A DNA stretch of 64,000 nucleotides from the NCBI GenBank assembly GCA_001692895.1, contig KV748254.1:124001-188000 (forward strand). The letters are read 5' to 3'. Numbering within the stretch: the first letter of the stretch is position 1; each line of letters begins with the position of its first letter. Below, piece after piece: positions 1 through 10,079 of this stretch. This DNA is from Cenococcum geophilum 1.58 (lineage: Eukaryota; Ascomycota; Dothideomycetes; Gloniales; Gloniaceae). Both the position numbers and the translations under genes were made by a program. The notes under the pieces were generated by a model, which saw only the letters and a list, made by a program, of their open reading frames with translations, did not search any database and was not told the origin of the DNA.

Positions 1-854
1 CCTCTTTTAAGTCTCCTAGATGTACCGGATAGGCTCTTATAGAGGGGCCTTAACGAGTTCTCTAGGTAGGGCCTTAATAAGTTCTTCGCGGTGGCTTTGG
101 GGCCTTAACTAGTTTTGTACAAGGTATCTGCGACGCGTTAACCTTAATAAGTTCTTATAAAAAGAGGATCCCTACGCCCTTACCGCGTTCCTTTATGGTC
201 TTAGAGCTAGTGCAAGCCTAAGGGTATCCTATTATACGCCTAGGACGCATCTATATTAACTAGCTGATAATAAGGCCAGTTTCGGGCCTAGCTATGAGCC
301 AGGTAGTTGTACATCGGGTGGTTTTCGTATCCCAGTTTCCCTTAATAGGCCTCCCTAGGTGGTAGGGCAGGAGCCTTAAGCGGAGGCAGTGAGGCTCCTG
401 GTGATGTTGGGGGCGATGCTTTGTACGATGCTTCGTACGCGTCGCAAGCTCAACACCACAGGACCGCGACGACAGCGCTGCATGCGCTGCGGCGGCTCCG
501 TACCATCGCCTCTGCACTTAGCCATTAAAAGGAACGATTTCCTGATGATGTTTCCACCCGCGGCGACGTGGACGCGTGCAGTAGGGCTTCGCGGGTTAGA
601 GAAAGTTTATAACACCTATATAAAATAGGTAAGACGATATAGAGTCCAATTCTTACTAGAGAAATACTAGCTAATCTAATTTATAAGAAAACGCAACTAA
701 TCTGTAGATCTTTGGTATATAATTTATATCTAAGGCTTTAGGGGTTAACTAGTTTAAAGCCTAAGGGTATTAGGAGTATAGGTAGATAGTAAGCTCTAGT
801 AGAGCGTATATACGGTATAAGCGGCCCATAAGGGCTAAGTGTAGTATATTACAA
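1..854. other. AT-rich degraded DNA, no gene recognised
   Basis: The short open frames here have no recognisable motif. The sequence is TA-rich and poor in CA/TG, like the mutated transposon DNA further on. No gene, RNA or element end could be assigned. Confidence 0.5.
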
Positions 855-947
855 CGAGAAATCCGTTAAATTTTCTAAGGAAAATTTCCAAATTACTGAC
901 TTATAGCCAGTAATTTGGTTCCTTGGGTAAATTTAACGGATTTCTCG
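855..947. repeat. 93-base near-perfect palindrome (MITE-like hairpin)
   Basis: The outer arms, 855-873 and 929-947, are exact 19-base reverse complements. An inner pair, 888-898 and 908-918, gives another exact 11-base match around a short loop. A foldback of this quality, with no open frame, fits a small inverted-repeat element or the terminal hairpin of a larger transposon. It lies about 2.5 kb beyond the 3' side of the Helitron coding frame, but I could not link it to the Helitron terminus. Confidence 0.75.
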
Positions 948-952
948 CGCCT

Positions 953-998
953 GCGGCGGGCTTTTGTCCTTCTAAACTTAGTCTGCCCTACTGCTGCC
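953..998 (+). repeat. Copy 1 of a ~45-base direct repeat leading into a minisatellite
   Basis: The stretch starting GCGGGCTTTTG and running through CTAAACTTAGTCTGCCCTAC recurs at about 3361-3405 in the same orientation. Both copies run directly into TACTGCCC arrays. The two copies therefore look like parts of one duplicated unit, or ends of related elements, with about 2.4 kb of low-complexity DNA between them. Confidence 0.7.
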
Positions 999-1140
999 CT
1001 ACTACTGCCCTCTACTGCCTATTACTGCCCTCTACTACCTACTACTGCCCTTTACTACCTACTACTGCCCTCTACTACCTACTACTGCCCTACTACTGCC
1101 CTACTACTGCCTACTACTACTTATTACTACCGTCATACTA
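983..1140 (+). repeat. CTACTGCC-type minisatellite
   Basis: Short units of the type CTACTGCCCT and CTACTACCT are repeated in tandem with small variations. Open frames over it (Tyr/Leu/Pro-rich) are products of the repeat and not genes. Confidence 0.85.
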
Positions 1141-1199
1141 TTTTACTATTTTACTATTTTTATTATTACCCTTACTACCTTTACTACTCCCCTTTTAAA

Positions 1200-1740
1200 T
1201 ACTAAAATGATTTTTTTTTTATTACTCCTAATATATCTTTATTTCCTAATTTATAGCTATATTTATTATTACTTATATACTATATTTTACTAATACTTTA
1301 GTTACTAATTTATTATTATTATTACTACTATTTCTATATTATTATAATTATTATACTTAATAACTATTTATATTAACTTTAATACTATATTATAACTATT
1401 TTTATATTTATTCTTACCTTTATTTCTATTTATAGTACTATTACTATATTAATTCCCTTTTAATTTACTAAATTTACTACTTTAGATATAGCTATAACTT
1501 TTACTTTTACTTTTATTCTAATTTTATATAGTACTACTTTTACTATTATAAAGAGTACTTTATATTATAGAATACATTTTATATTTAAAATTAAATTCTT
1601 CCTTTAAAAATGTTATATAAGATAATTATATATACTAAAGACCCTACTATAAGGACTATTATAAAGACTATTAATATTTTTATATATATTTATATAAGAT
1701 AAGAGTAGGAAAAAAAATAAAAATTAGAGTATTAAAGCTT
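1200..1740. other. Extremely AT-rich spacer
   Basis: This spacer is almost purely A/T with poly-T and TATT-type runs. No coding frame, element end or RNA gene is recognised. It separates two minisatellite blocks of the same type. Confidence 0.6.
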
Positions 1741-1880
1741 TAACTGCCCTTTACTGCCTATTACTGCCCTCTACTGCCTATTACTGCCCTCTACTGCCTA
1801 TTACTGCCCTCTACTGCCTACTACTGCCCTGCTACTACCCTGCTACTACCCTACTACTACCCTACTACTGCCGCACTACT
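1741..1880 (+). repeat. 20-base tandem repeat
   Basis: The unit CTACTGCCTATTACTGCCCT is repeated about four times with little divergence, then decays into CTACTACC units. It is composed of the same words as the array at 983-1140. Confidence 0.85.
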
Positions 1881-1994
1881 ACCTTACTACTATAGAATTT
1901 ATGTAGCTACCTTATAGTAACGTAAAACTGCCTTTATATAATAATCGCGTAATATAGATTTACATAATTAATTACGTGACGTATATTAACAATA

Positions 1995-3215
1995 GCTATT
2001 TACGTCGTCGTCATTATTGTCGTCTTCTTCCTTAAGCAACAGCACCACCACTACCATCACCATTACTACTGCTGCTGCTGCTGCTACCGCGTCTTCTGCT
2101 CCTGCTCCTACTCCTTCTGCTCCTGCTCCTGCTACTACTGCCACCGCTGCCGCCACCACCACTACTACCACCGTTACCACCACCGCCGCTGCCGCCGCTA
2201 TGTCCGCGCCCGGCCGCCGTTTCTCGCCCTTACCGCCGCCGTCTTAGGCTAAGGTGCCTGCGCGCGGGACTTCGGTCCCAGCAGATAAGCGTGCTAGTGA
2301 GTATTAGTACTATAAAAGAATTTAAGAATTTAAGAAGATACTGATATGTAAATAGCTGCTGCAGCTGCCGCTGCCGCCAGACCCCTCCCCGCTCCTACTA
2401 CTGCCGCTGCCGCCGCTCCCACTGCCGCCGCCGCTCCCGCTGCCCCCGCTGCCCCCACTGCCGCTGCTCCCCCCCTAGCCAGCTTTACGGCCGTAAATTA
2501 GCCTACCGCCCTCCCGCCCTAGAATCCCTCGCCTACCGCGCTCGCCGCCGCCGCTGAAGCCGCCGCCGCCAACACGGCCACAATGCGGGCGCTACGTCCC
2601 CTGCCGCGCGTCTGGGGCGTGTCTCTGCGGTAGGCTCCTAGCCCAGGTAGAGCTCCCGGGGTCTACTAGGGGGTCTACTAGGGGGTCCGCCTAGAGGCCA
2701 GGCCCCCAAATACGGAGGCCGCCCTGGCGTAAAGCCGGGGTACAATAGCCCCGTAGGCTTGTGCGTCGTGCGTGCGGGGCGGTGGCCCATTTACGGAGTG
2801 TGTGCTGGTCGCCGGCCAGCTGCGCGGCAGCTGTGCCAACTGCCATTATGGCAGCAAAGGGGCGCGCTGCTCCTTCCAAGTCCGTAAGTTAGTAACATAA
2901 GCCGTAAAAAGCATAACTGATAGAGATAATAGCGTCTACTGCCGCCTCCGCCTCCCCCGCCGCAGCCCGCTCCCGCTCCCGCTCCCACTCCCACTCCCGC
3001 GCCCGCGCACCTCCCGCTGCCGCCGCCGCCGCTAATGACGACAATAACAACGATGATGACGATAATAAGGAGAAGGAAGAGGGCCCGCCTGCCCGCGTCC
3101 GCCCCCGTCTCGGGCGGCGCGGGCGGGTTGCGGGGCTGCTCCACCATTTAGTAGCTGTGCTCGAGGAGGAGTCGTTGGAGGATGAGGATGAGGATGAGGA
3201 GTAGGGGAGGGGGGG
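1995..3215. repeat. GC-rich trinucleotide and hexanucleotide low-complexity block
   Basis: The block holds CTG/CCG/CCA triplet runs (about 2000-2240), GCCGCTGCC runs (about 2345-2600), a GGGTCTACTAGG duplication (about 2657-2690) and CCGCTCCCGC or GAGGATGAG runs (about 2940-3200). Both strands give long Ala, Pro, Gly or Thr homopolymer frames with no domain, so I treat these as repeat translations. Its GC content contrasts sharply with the DNA around it. It adjoins the 3' flank of the Helitron frame. Confidence 0.7.
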
Positions 3216-3360
3216 TAGAGGGGGGGTAAAGGGGGGGGTTTACTGGGCCCTATGGGGCATTTATAAAAGTTTTGCTGGCCCTATAGGGCAGTTATAGAAG
3301 TAGTTGTATAATAAAATAACATACCTTATCACGAAAGTAAGACTTCTGGATAGATACTAT

Positions 3361-3450
3361 GGCGGGCTTTTGGCTTTCTAAACTTAGTCTGCCCTACTAC
3401 TGCCCTACTACTACCCTACTACTGCCCTGCTACTGCCCTACTACTACCAC
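3361..3450 (+). repeat. Copy 2 of the ~45-base repeat plus CTACTGCC array
   Basis: This is a direct repeat of 953-998 followed by CTACTGCCCTACTACC units. It lies about 25-115 bases beyond the stop codon of the Helitron frame (minus strand), so it could belong to the 3' part of that transposon. Confidence 0.7.
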
Positions 3451-3475
3451 CGCTGCTATACTATCCCCCTACGTC

Positions 3476-6400
3476 TTAGCCTGTAACGGGTAGTAACACC
3501 TCTGGATATATAATATTAGTAGTAGTAGCGGTAGCGGTATTGCCCCCCTACGGCAGTAATAGCGAAAGCCCGCGTATATCCGTTACTCTTAATAGCGCAA
3601 TATATAACTGCCTATGCGTAAAGACTGGTATACGCAAATTAACACCAACAAAGTTAAAAGACTGCCCCTATGACTTGTTTACTGTTATAGCAAAGTATAG
3701 CTAGATTAGAAACTGCCTTCTACTGATAATAAACGGCAGTTCTCCGTCCGTAGAGGTAAGCTTAATATAAGGGATTAGCCGTAGCTGCCCGTAAAAGCTA
3801 CCGCTAAGTATCTAAGTTTTAATACAGCGCCGGCCTAGGCGCGTAATAACCATACGGGTGCCGTTACAGAGCCCTTCCTTAGGGTAGAGGTTCCGTAAAA
3901 GGATTATAGGCGCGCCTACCTTTAGGGAAAGCTTTGACGGAGGTAGGCTAGTAGGGTTAAATGTCTGTAGGAGCTCTGCTGGCGGCAGTTCTATATAATC
4001 CTCTTTTCTATTTTGCTCTATAGAGTCTATAGAATAAAACGTGCTTAGGGAGCCATAGAGCCGCGCAAGAATAGCCTCGTTAATCTCAGCCATGGTATTA
4101 TTACAAATAGTTAGGATAGCGCGATCGCGGAAGGTATTAAGAGTAGTATGTGCCTAAGCAAGCAGTTACGGAGGGTATATATACCCATAAAAGGGTTCTT
4201 AGGACCGGAACTGGCCTATACCAGGCGGGAGAGTAATACTGCCGGCTAGGGCTATATTGTAAGATAAGTCTTATACCCAAGCTGTAAACTGCTGATTTGT
4301 CTCGCCCTAGCGGACACGTATATTTAACCGCAGGGATAGTATACGGAAGGTAGGCTAGAGGAATAACCGCTGTAGGCAGGCACCTATAATGGCTGCGCGG
4401 TTCCCCCACGGGACGACAGGTAGTATCTAAGTAAAGTCGCCGCCTAAGATAGTAGGGAGCCTGCTAAAGGTAGAGTCGTTAGAACGGATGTCCGTAAGTA
4501 TACGGTATACGGCTTCAAAGCAGTAGCGGTGCTATATTGGTACCTTATCCCAGATAAGCAGAGAGATACGGCGTAGAAGCTTGGCTAGATTTAAGTTTTT
4601 AGAGATATTATAAGTAGACTCTTCGTATAGATTAATAGGTATCCAAAAACGGGAGTAGGCAGTACGGCTGCTGGGTAGTAGGAGGGCTGTAATACTAGAA
4701 GAAGCTACGTAAAGAACAATCTTACCGCGTAAGTAGTAGTAGTGGCAGAGGCAGCAATAGAGAAATGTTTTACCGGTACCTGTAGGGCCCTAGAGGAAGA
4801 AGCGGGCCGTCTGCGGATCCGTATCTATAGCGGCAACGATAGTATTAAAGCACGCTGCTTAGTCCGTATTTAGCTGCTAACGTAACTTAATAAACTGGCG
4901 TTCTTCCTCTATAGCGTCATATTGCTATAGCTCGGCTACAAGAAGCGGGTTACTTCCCTCCGTAACAACACCCTACTGGTGCTAGAACTAGGGCAGGCTA
5001 TAGTCCGCAAGCGTCTTCTAGTAATCCGCAAGTATCTAATAGATAAGGTATAGGCCATAATTAAGATAGGCGTTATCGTCCTCGCTAACTATAGGAGGAG
5101 CATTAGGCTGGCGGGCCAGAAAGTAAGGCAGATTATCGCAAATAGACTGTTTAAAGCGGTCCCATAAAGCAACTGGCTCCGCAATAGGGCCGTAAAGTAA
5201 AGCGGTTATAAATAAGGAGCGTAGCTAGGCGCCAACGGCAAAAACAGCGGCCTCCATTAAGTAATTAATCTACTTACAATTATCCTCTAGTAGCCCTAGG
5301 GCCACGCAGGCGGCCTGGAAGGTTAGATAGACTATACTAGTAATAGTACGGAGGTCCTTAAAGGAGGTAGGGCCGGGAACAGACGTCAGTAGCAGCCGTA
5401 AGTAGAACCTCTCACCTGTAACGGGACTGCAGTAATACATACGGCCTATTGCGGAGCCTCGCTGGCGTAGACGCCACTCCCGTTGCTTTAAAATAAAGGT
5501 ATACCGCTTAGGGAAGTCTTAATATAGGCGGTTATAGGCATCGTTATACTCCGCATTATACTTAAAAAAGGCCGTTAGTGTAGAGTAAGAGAGCTTAAGG
5601 CGCTGCTAAATCTTCTTAGCAGACTAATTAGGCTAAAAGTATACGGGCTGCTCGCCTAGAAGGTGCACCGTAAGCTAGATTATAGGGGGGTACTCCTTAT
5701 AAACGGGAAACTTAAATAGCCGCTAGATAGCCTTAGACGGGCCAATATAACGGCCCTATAAATACTAGCTTACCTTATCGCCGTCCGTAAGCCGCAAAGT
5801 AGTGCGGTTGCTCCCCTTATATATATACTTATGGATATACTTAACGGACTTTACGAAGGCGTAAATCTTAACATTTATATACGCATAATACTTTATGGTT
5901 AGATATGGGGAGTACGGAATAATCTAGCAGTTATCCATTTTAAACGTAGCTCCCCCCGGTAAGCGGACAGACCACAACCGCAGATTATTGCGACGGCGGT
6001 ATTCTGGATAGCCATCCTTATGTACAACGGTAGTAGGGTTAAAATGCTTAGGGTACCGCTTTAAGCAGGTTAGTGGAAGGCCTGGCCCTAGGGCAACTAT
6101 ATAGGGGGCTTACGGATTCCAGGAGCCGTAAGGGCCATAAACCATCATCAACTTTACGATCTTAGTAAGACGGCCGGTAGGATTATCCTCTAGCTACAGA
6201 AGCTCGGCGGATATAAAACGGTCAATAATGGCTGGGTCTAGCAGCCTATCGCGGTTATGCGGATATAGGAAGAGTAGCAGGTGCTAATGGGGCAGGCCCC
6301 ATTTCTGGTACTCGATAGTCCAGATGGAGCTATAGTACTAGCCGAAGATCTGCTTCCGTTTTAGGTCGTGCAGGAGGTAGGTAACTTTTATACGGAAGAC

Positions 6401-8247
6401 GCGCATAACCAGATCGGGCCTATCTATAGCGGTCTGGCCAGGTAGTAGCTTATAGGTAATCTCTTCCCACCTAGGGTTAGCAGTAAACGTAATAAATATA
6501 CTTAGACGGCCGTATTTACGGACAATAGCTATTAAATCCTAATAGCACTGGCCGATAAAGCGAGCTCCGCCAAGGAAACTTAATAGAAGATGTAAGCTTT
6601 GCAGTGTGGGAGAATTGAATGAGCGACTTAATTGTAAATGGAGGTCTAAAGGGTCTATATATATACATGAGGAAGGTATAGATAATGAGATAAGAAAGGA
6701 GCAATTGACCGAGTCATCGACCGAGTCAGTGGTCGAGTCGGTGGCTCGAGTCGGTGAACGAGTCAAGGTGAGCGAGTCGTTGAGTGAGTCAAGGGTAGGT
6801 TCAGGAGAGCACCAGTAGTCGGTTACAGAAGAACTACGCGGCGGCCTAATAATTAAGGGTCCAGATTATAGCGGGTAAGAGTATCCGTAACGCTATTATA
6901 CAGCTCCACGCGGAGGTTCAATTAGTAGAAGCAAATCCAGTTAAGCTTATTTTAATTATATAACGCCCATGCATCTACAATATACTGCTAAAATAGCCGG
7001 CAGTAGGCAAAAGGGACTAACCTAGAGTTGGTATAAATATACAGGTAGAACCGAAAGTACGCCCACTATATTAAACGGTCTTACTAGCGGGCTCACTAGC
7101 GGGCTTAATTAGAGTCGCGTAGCTAGAGACCCCAGTGCCAGCCAGTATCACTACAAGGGAAGAGCAGTACGTAGTGGAGCGGTATATATGCGGCATGCGT
7201 TAAGTTAATACGGCAGTATCGCGGCTGCTCATTAGGCGTATAACGCTCCGCAAGTATAATATCGCGGAAGCTGGCATTACCGTACTCGTCTGGTATAATA
7301 ACGGCCACCTTATTACTTATTAGTAGGTTCTTACGGCAGCAATTAGCACCAGCCTCTAAAATAAGCCATATCTATGGGTTTAAGATAATCCGCGACGGGG
7401 TTGTTATAGGCTAATCCTAAAGCCGTTCCCTTACGGTTTAATAGAGGGCGATAAAAGGGTTCCGTACCTCAGATAGTATAGCAGTAAGGCACCACAGAAT
7501 AGTCGCATCTAGCTAGGTATTAGGATGGGCCCGTAGCCAGACATCTATAGCATAGCTAAGGTCATAAAAGTATAGCTGGGCATACCGCGGAGCAACGTCG
7601 GTAGGAGGCTCTAGCGGGCCCTATAGATAGTAAAGCTCACCATGTATCTGGAAGCAATTTAGGCCGCCGCGGGCTACACCACGGTTAGTAACGGTACAGT
7701 TTACAGACGTAAAAGCCAATACTACATTATATGCGCGGAGCCGCTCCCTAAACTACCTAGCAGAAGTATCACAGGACTCTAAAAGGCCGCGTAGATATTC
7801 CGGCGGAGGCTAGAATAGAGGGAGGTTTACGTCGCCGTGCTTACAGCAGGCTTTAAACCGTAAATCGCTGGGCTTTAATATACTAACACGTTTATTAATC
7901 CAATGTAGGGCCGCGCAGGAGTTATAGGCAACGTTTATAGGACTAAGATCTAGCTGCTCCGTAATAGGGCGGACCGTAATAGGACCATAATCTAGCTGCT
8001 CCACCATAGGACGGACCGTAGTAATAGGCCTAGTATCTAACTGGCCCGTAATAGGGTAGACTATAGAAGGTTGCGGCTGAATCAGTACGGGCGGTCGCGG
8101 CTGAATTAATGCGGGCGGTCGCGGCTGGATTAATACAGGCGGTATAAGGGGAGAAGCAGCAGCGGAAGCAGCGGCGGAAGCAGCGGCAGAAGCAGCGGCG
8201 GAAGCAGTAGCGGCTATAGTTTGGTTTATAGACCGCGGAAGGTCCAC
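3476..8247 (-). pseudogene. Helitron Rep/Pif1-helicase, full-length but RIP-inactivated
   Basis: This is the rolling-circle transposase of a Helitron, an HUH nuclease fused to a Pif1-type helicase, read on the minus strand over about 1590 codons. In order it shows: an Ala/Pro-repeat N-terminus (7930-8247) with an ALHW...CCKHG segment; the Helitron-like N domain with SFLGGARF near 6560; the HUH motif at 6281-6289, now His-TAG-His; the two-tyrosine motif KYIHKYIYKG near 5814-5850, with both Tyr kept; Walker A GPTGTGKT at 4766-4789; Walker B as IWDK near 4550 (family Asp-Glu, here Asp-Lys); and the Pif1 C-terminal motifs LKVGAPIILLRNL near 3900 and PVFTHRQLY near 3590. It ends in a TAA at 3476-3478. 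Almost every interruption is TAG where Gln or Trp is expected, so it is one long frame with point lesions. The start is uncertain: the first codon of the open N-terminal stretch is GTG and no clear ATG is left. The TC and CTRR termini were not located. Confidence 0.92.
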
Positions 8248-8508
8248 TAAAGGTCGTCGGGACCGTTTATTTCTTTTCTCCTATATATATAGAGTTAGAA
8301 AGGTAGTAGGTTAAAAAAGAGTAAATAAAGGATTAACCCTACAAGATTTACAGGTCTTATACGGAGCTATACGACGGTTTATTATAAAGTCAGTAGAAGG
8401 GCGATACTGCCTATAGGCAGTACAAAATGCACGATCGGAAGGCATTTAGGCGGTAGTAGATAGGGAGTAGTAACTAGGGTAGAAGATATTCGAGCAAGGA
8501 GTAAAAAG

Positions 8509-8556
8509 AGGTCGCGAGGTCGTAAGGTCGCGAGGTCGTAAGGTCACAAAGTCACG
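8509..8556 (+). repeat. 8-base tandem repeat
   Basis: Six units of AGGTCGCG/AGGTCGTA alternate, then decay. The array is just upstream of the Helitron coding frame. Confidence 0.85.
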
Positions 8557-8569
8557 AATTTAATAGGCT

Positions 8570-8760
8570 CCGTGCACGGCTCCCCCTTATTCCGTAAAGC
8601 TCCGTAAAGCTCTACGTCTACTTCCTTAGGATATTTATAAATAAAAGTGGTATTATATTAAAGCGCTTTATAAGCTCTATAAATCTATCTAAATAGAAAT
8701 TTTATTTACCTACTATTAGGGGGTGCATCGTAAGTGTAAGTATAGGTCGCGATTTAATAA
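8570..8760 (+). repeat. Retroelement fragment: internal 3' end, PPT and LTR start
   Basis: About 180 bases here match 21425-21610 in inverted orientation, including a TTAGGGGGTG purine tract followed by TGCATCGTAAGTGTAAG. That is what the polypurine tract and LTR start of an LTR retroelement look like. The preceding CCGTAAAGCTC units resemble the 12-base array at 21620-22160. Beyond the first 20 or so bases the LTR diverges from the 21-kb copy. Confidence 0.55.
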
Positions 8761-8879
8761 TGGGGCAGCACGGTCCCTATACGTGACTAGTTAAATAAGA
8801 ACCAATCAAACCTTATTTACTCACCAATCCAAACTCTCGCTCAAAATTAATTCAGTATATATAAGATATCTAGGATTAT

Positions 8880-9880
8880 TAATTCTATATAGGGCCTATG
8901 CTTTTAGAGGTCACGCCTACTATATATAGCAGTTGTCCGGCTAACTATAACGTATAGATCTAGTATTTGGGCTATAGAAGAAACCGAAAAAGGCCCCCCT
9001 AAATTACTCCTTAAACTACTCTAAAAGGTCTAAATAGCCTGTCTTTAAAGTATAATAGGCGGGTATAAGCTAACGGCCATAGCTCTGCTTAAGAAGGAAG
9101 CTAATATTCCCCCCCTATAATTATATATTAAAGCCGCTGTAATATAAAGGGTATAAAAGGAGCGTAACTTTAATGTTATAAAGTATATTAAAATACGCCT
9201 AAATAAACTATGGAGGGACCTTAGTGTGCCCTATAGGAGAGCAAACCAACTACCCTAAAGTAGGGAAGATATATTAGAGAAATAGGTAGAGAAAGTAAAA
9301 GAAAAATAGTGCTACGCTAGAGCCTAGGCCTATATAGAGGAGGAGGGGAGACGCGTAAGAGGCTAGTAAAGATAATAGTAAGAGAGAGAAAGGAGCTGAA
9401 GTAAAGCATAAAAAAATACTAAGAAACCATTTACTATAATATAATACTAGCTAAACTAATACTAGAGAGGCGTATAGGAGTTAAAGGTATAGAGGCTGAC
9501 TTAGGTAAGAGGAACCTAAGCTATAGCATAGTTAATACTATAGGGGGTAAATACCTAAGGGCTCTAAAAAGGCCTAATAAAGGCAGAAAATATAATAGTA
9601 ATACTCTTAAGAACAGGAATAATAGGACTAAAAGATTAGCTTTACTGGGTGGGCGTCCTAGTAGGTAGCCTAAGATATAAATATAGCTGGCTAAAACAGA
9701 CACTAAAACACGTAATACTGTTATGCCCCTTACGCACTAACTAAGAAGTAATGCTCTTAGTAGCTAGTATAGAGAACTATAATATACTGCTCTTAATATA
9801 AAAAGGTCTTAAGGCGGTTACCTAGTGGCTTATTAGCCAAAATGTACTAGACCAATTCTGGGTTACAAAGAAAATAGTAA
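8880..9880 (+). pseudogene. Tad1-like LINE, C-terminal remnant of ORF2
   Basis: The plus-strand frame, with stops, matches the tail of a fungal Tad1-like non-LTR polyprotein: the end of RT with an AIALLKKEANIPPL segment (about 9075-9110), a charged linker, and the C-terminal zinc-knuckle region with KHVILLCPLRTN (about 9700-9735) and a GLKAVT..LISQNVLDQF segment (about 9810-9860). The endonuclease and catalytic RT are missing, as in a 5'-truncated LINE copy or one cut by other insertions. Stops are mostly TAG/TAA at expected Gln/Trp positions. Family recognition rests on remembered family patterns only. Confidence 0.75.
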
Positions 9881-10079
9881 TAAAAGGTAAAGGGGCAAGG
9901 ATTAGGCGCCCCCTAATGTCTCTATAGTGGTAGAGTAAAGTTTATAATACTAGCGCGTCCGTAGGCTTATTACGGCAGCAGTAGTTCCTAAAGAGGTTAA
10001 AAAGTAAGGTAGTAAAGCACTATAGGTGACTTATAGGCGCTAAGTAGGCGAGTCTTAAAAGGTAGGGAGATGGATTATA

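Noticed and set aside
915-1205. Two overlapping plus-strand open frames rich in Tyr, Leu and Pro
   Set aside because: They are translations of the CTACTGCC minisatellite; no domain and no conserved composition beyond the repeat.
1986-3147. Ala/Val/Gly- or Ser/Thr-rich frames on both strands
   Set aside because: Homopolymer products of triplet repeats, open in several frames at once.
4137-4409. 90-codon minus-strand frame within the Helitron
   Set aside because: It is in a different frame from the helicase motifs and has no motif of its own; a shadow of the helicase region.
6606-6818. Plus-strand frame with Glu-Ser-Val repeats, and antisense partners at 6516-6766
   Set aside because: It comes from a short GAGTCGGTGG-type tandem stretch within the Helitron; no conserved protein and opposite strand to the Rep frame.
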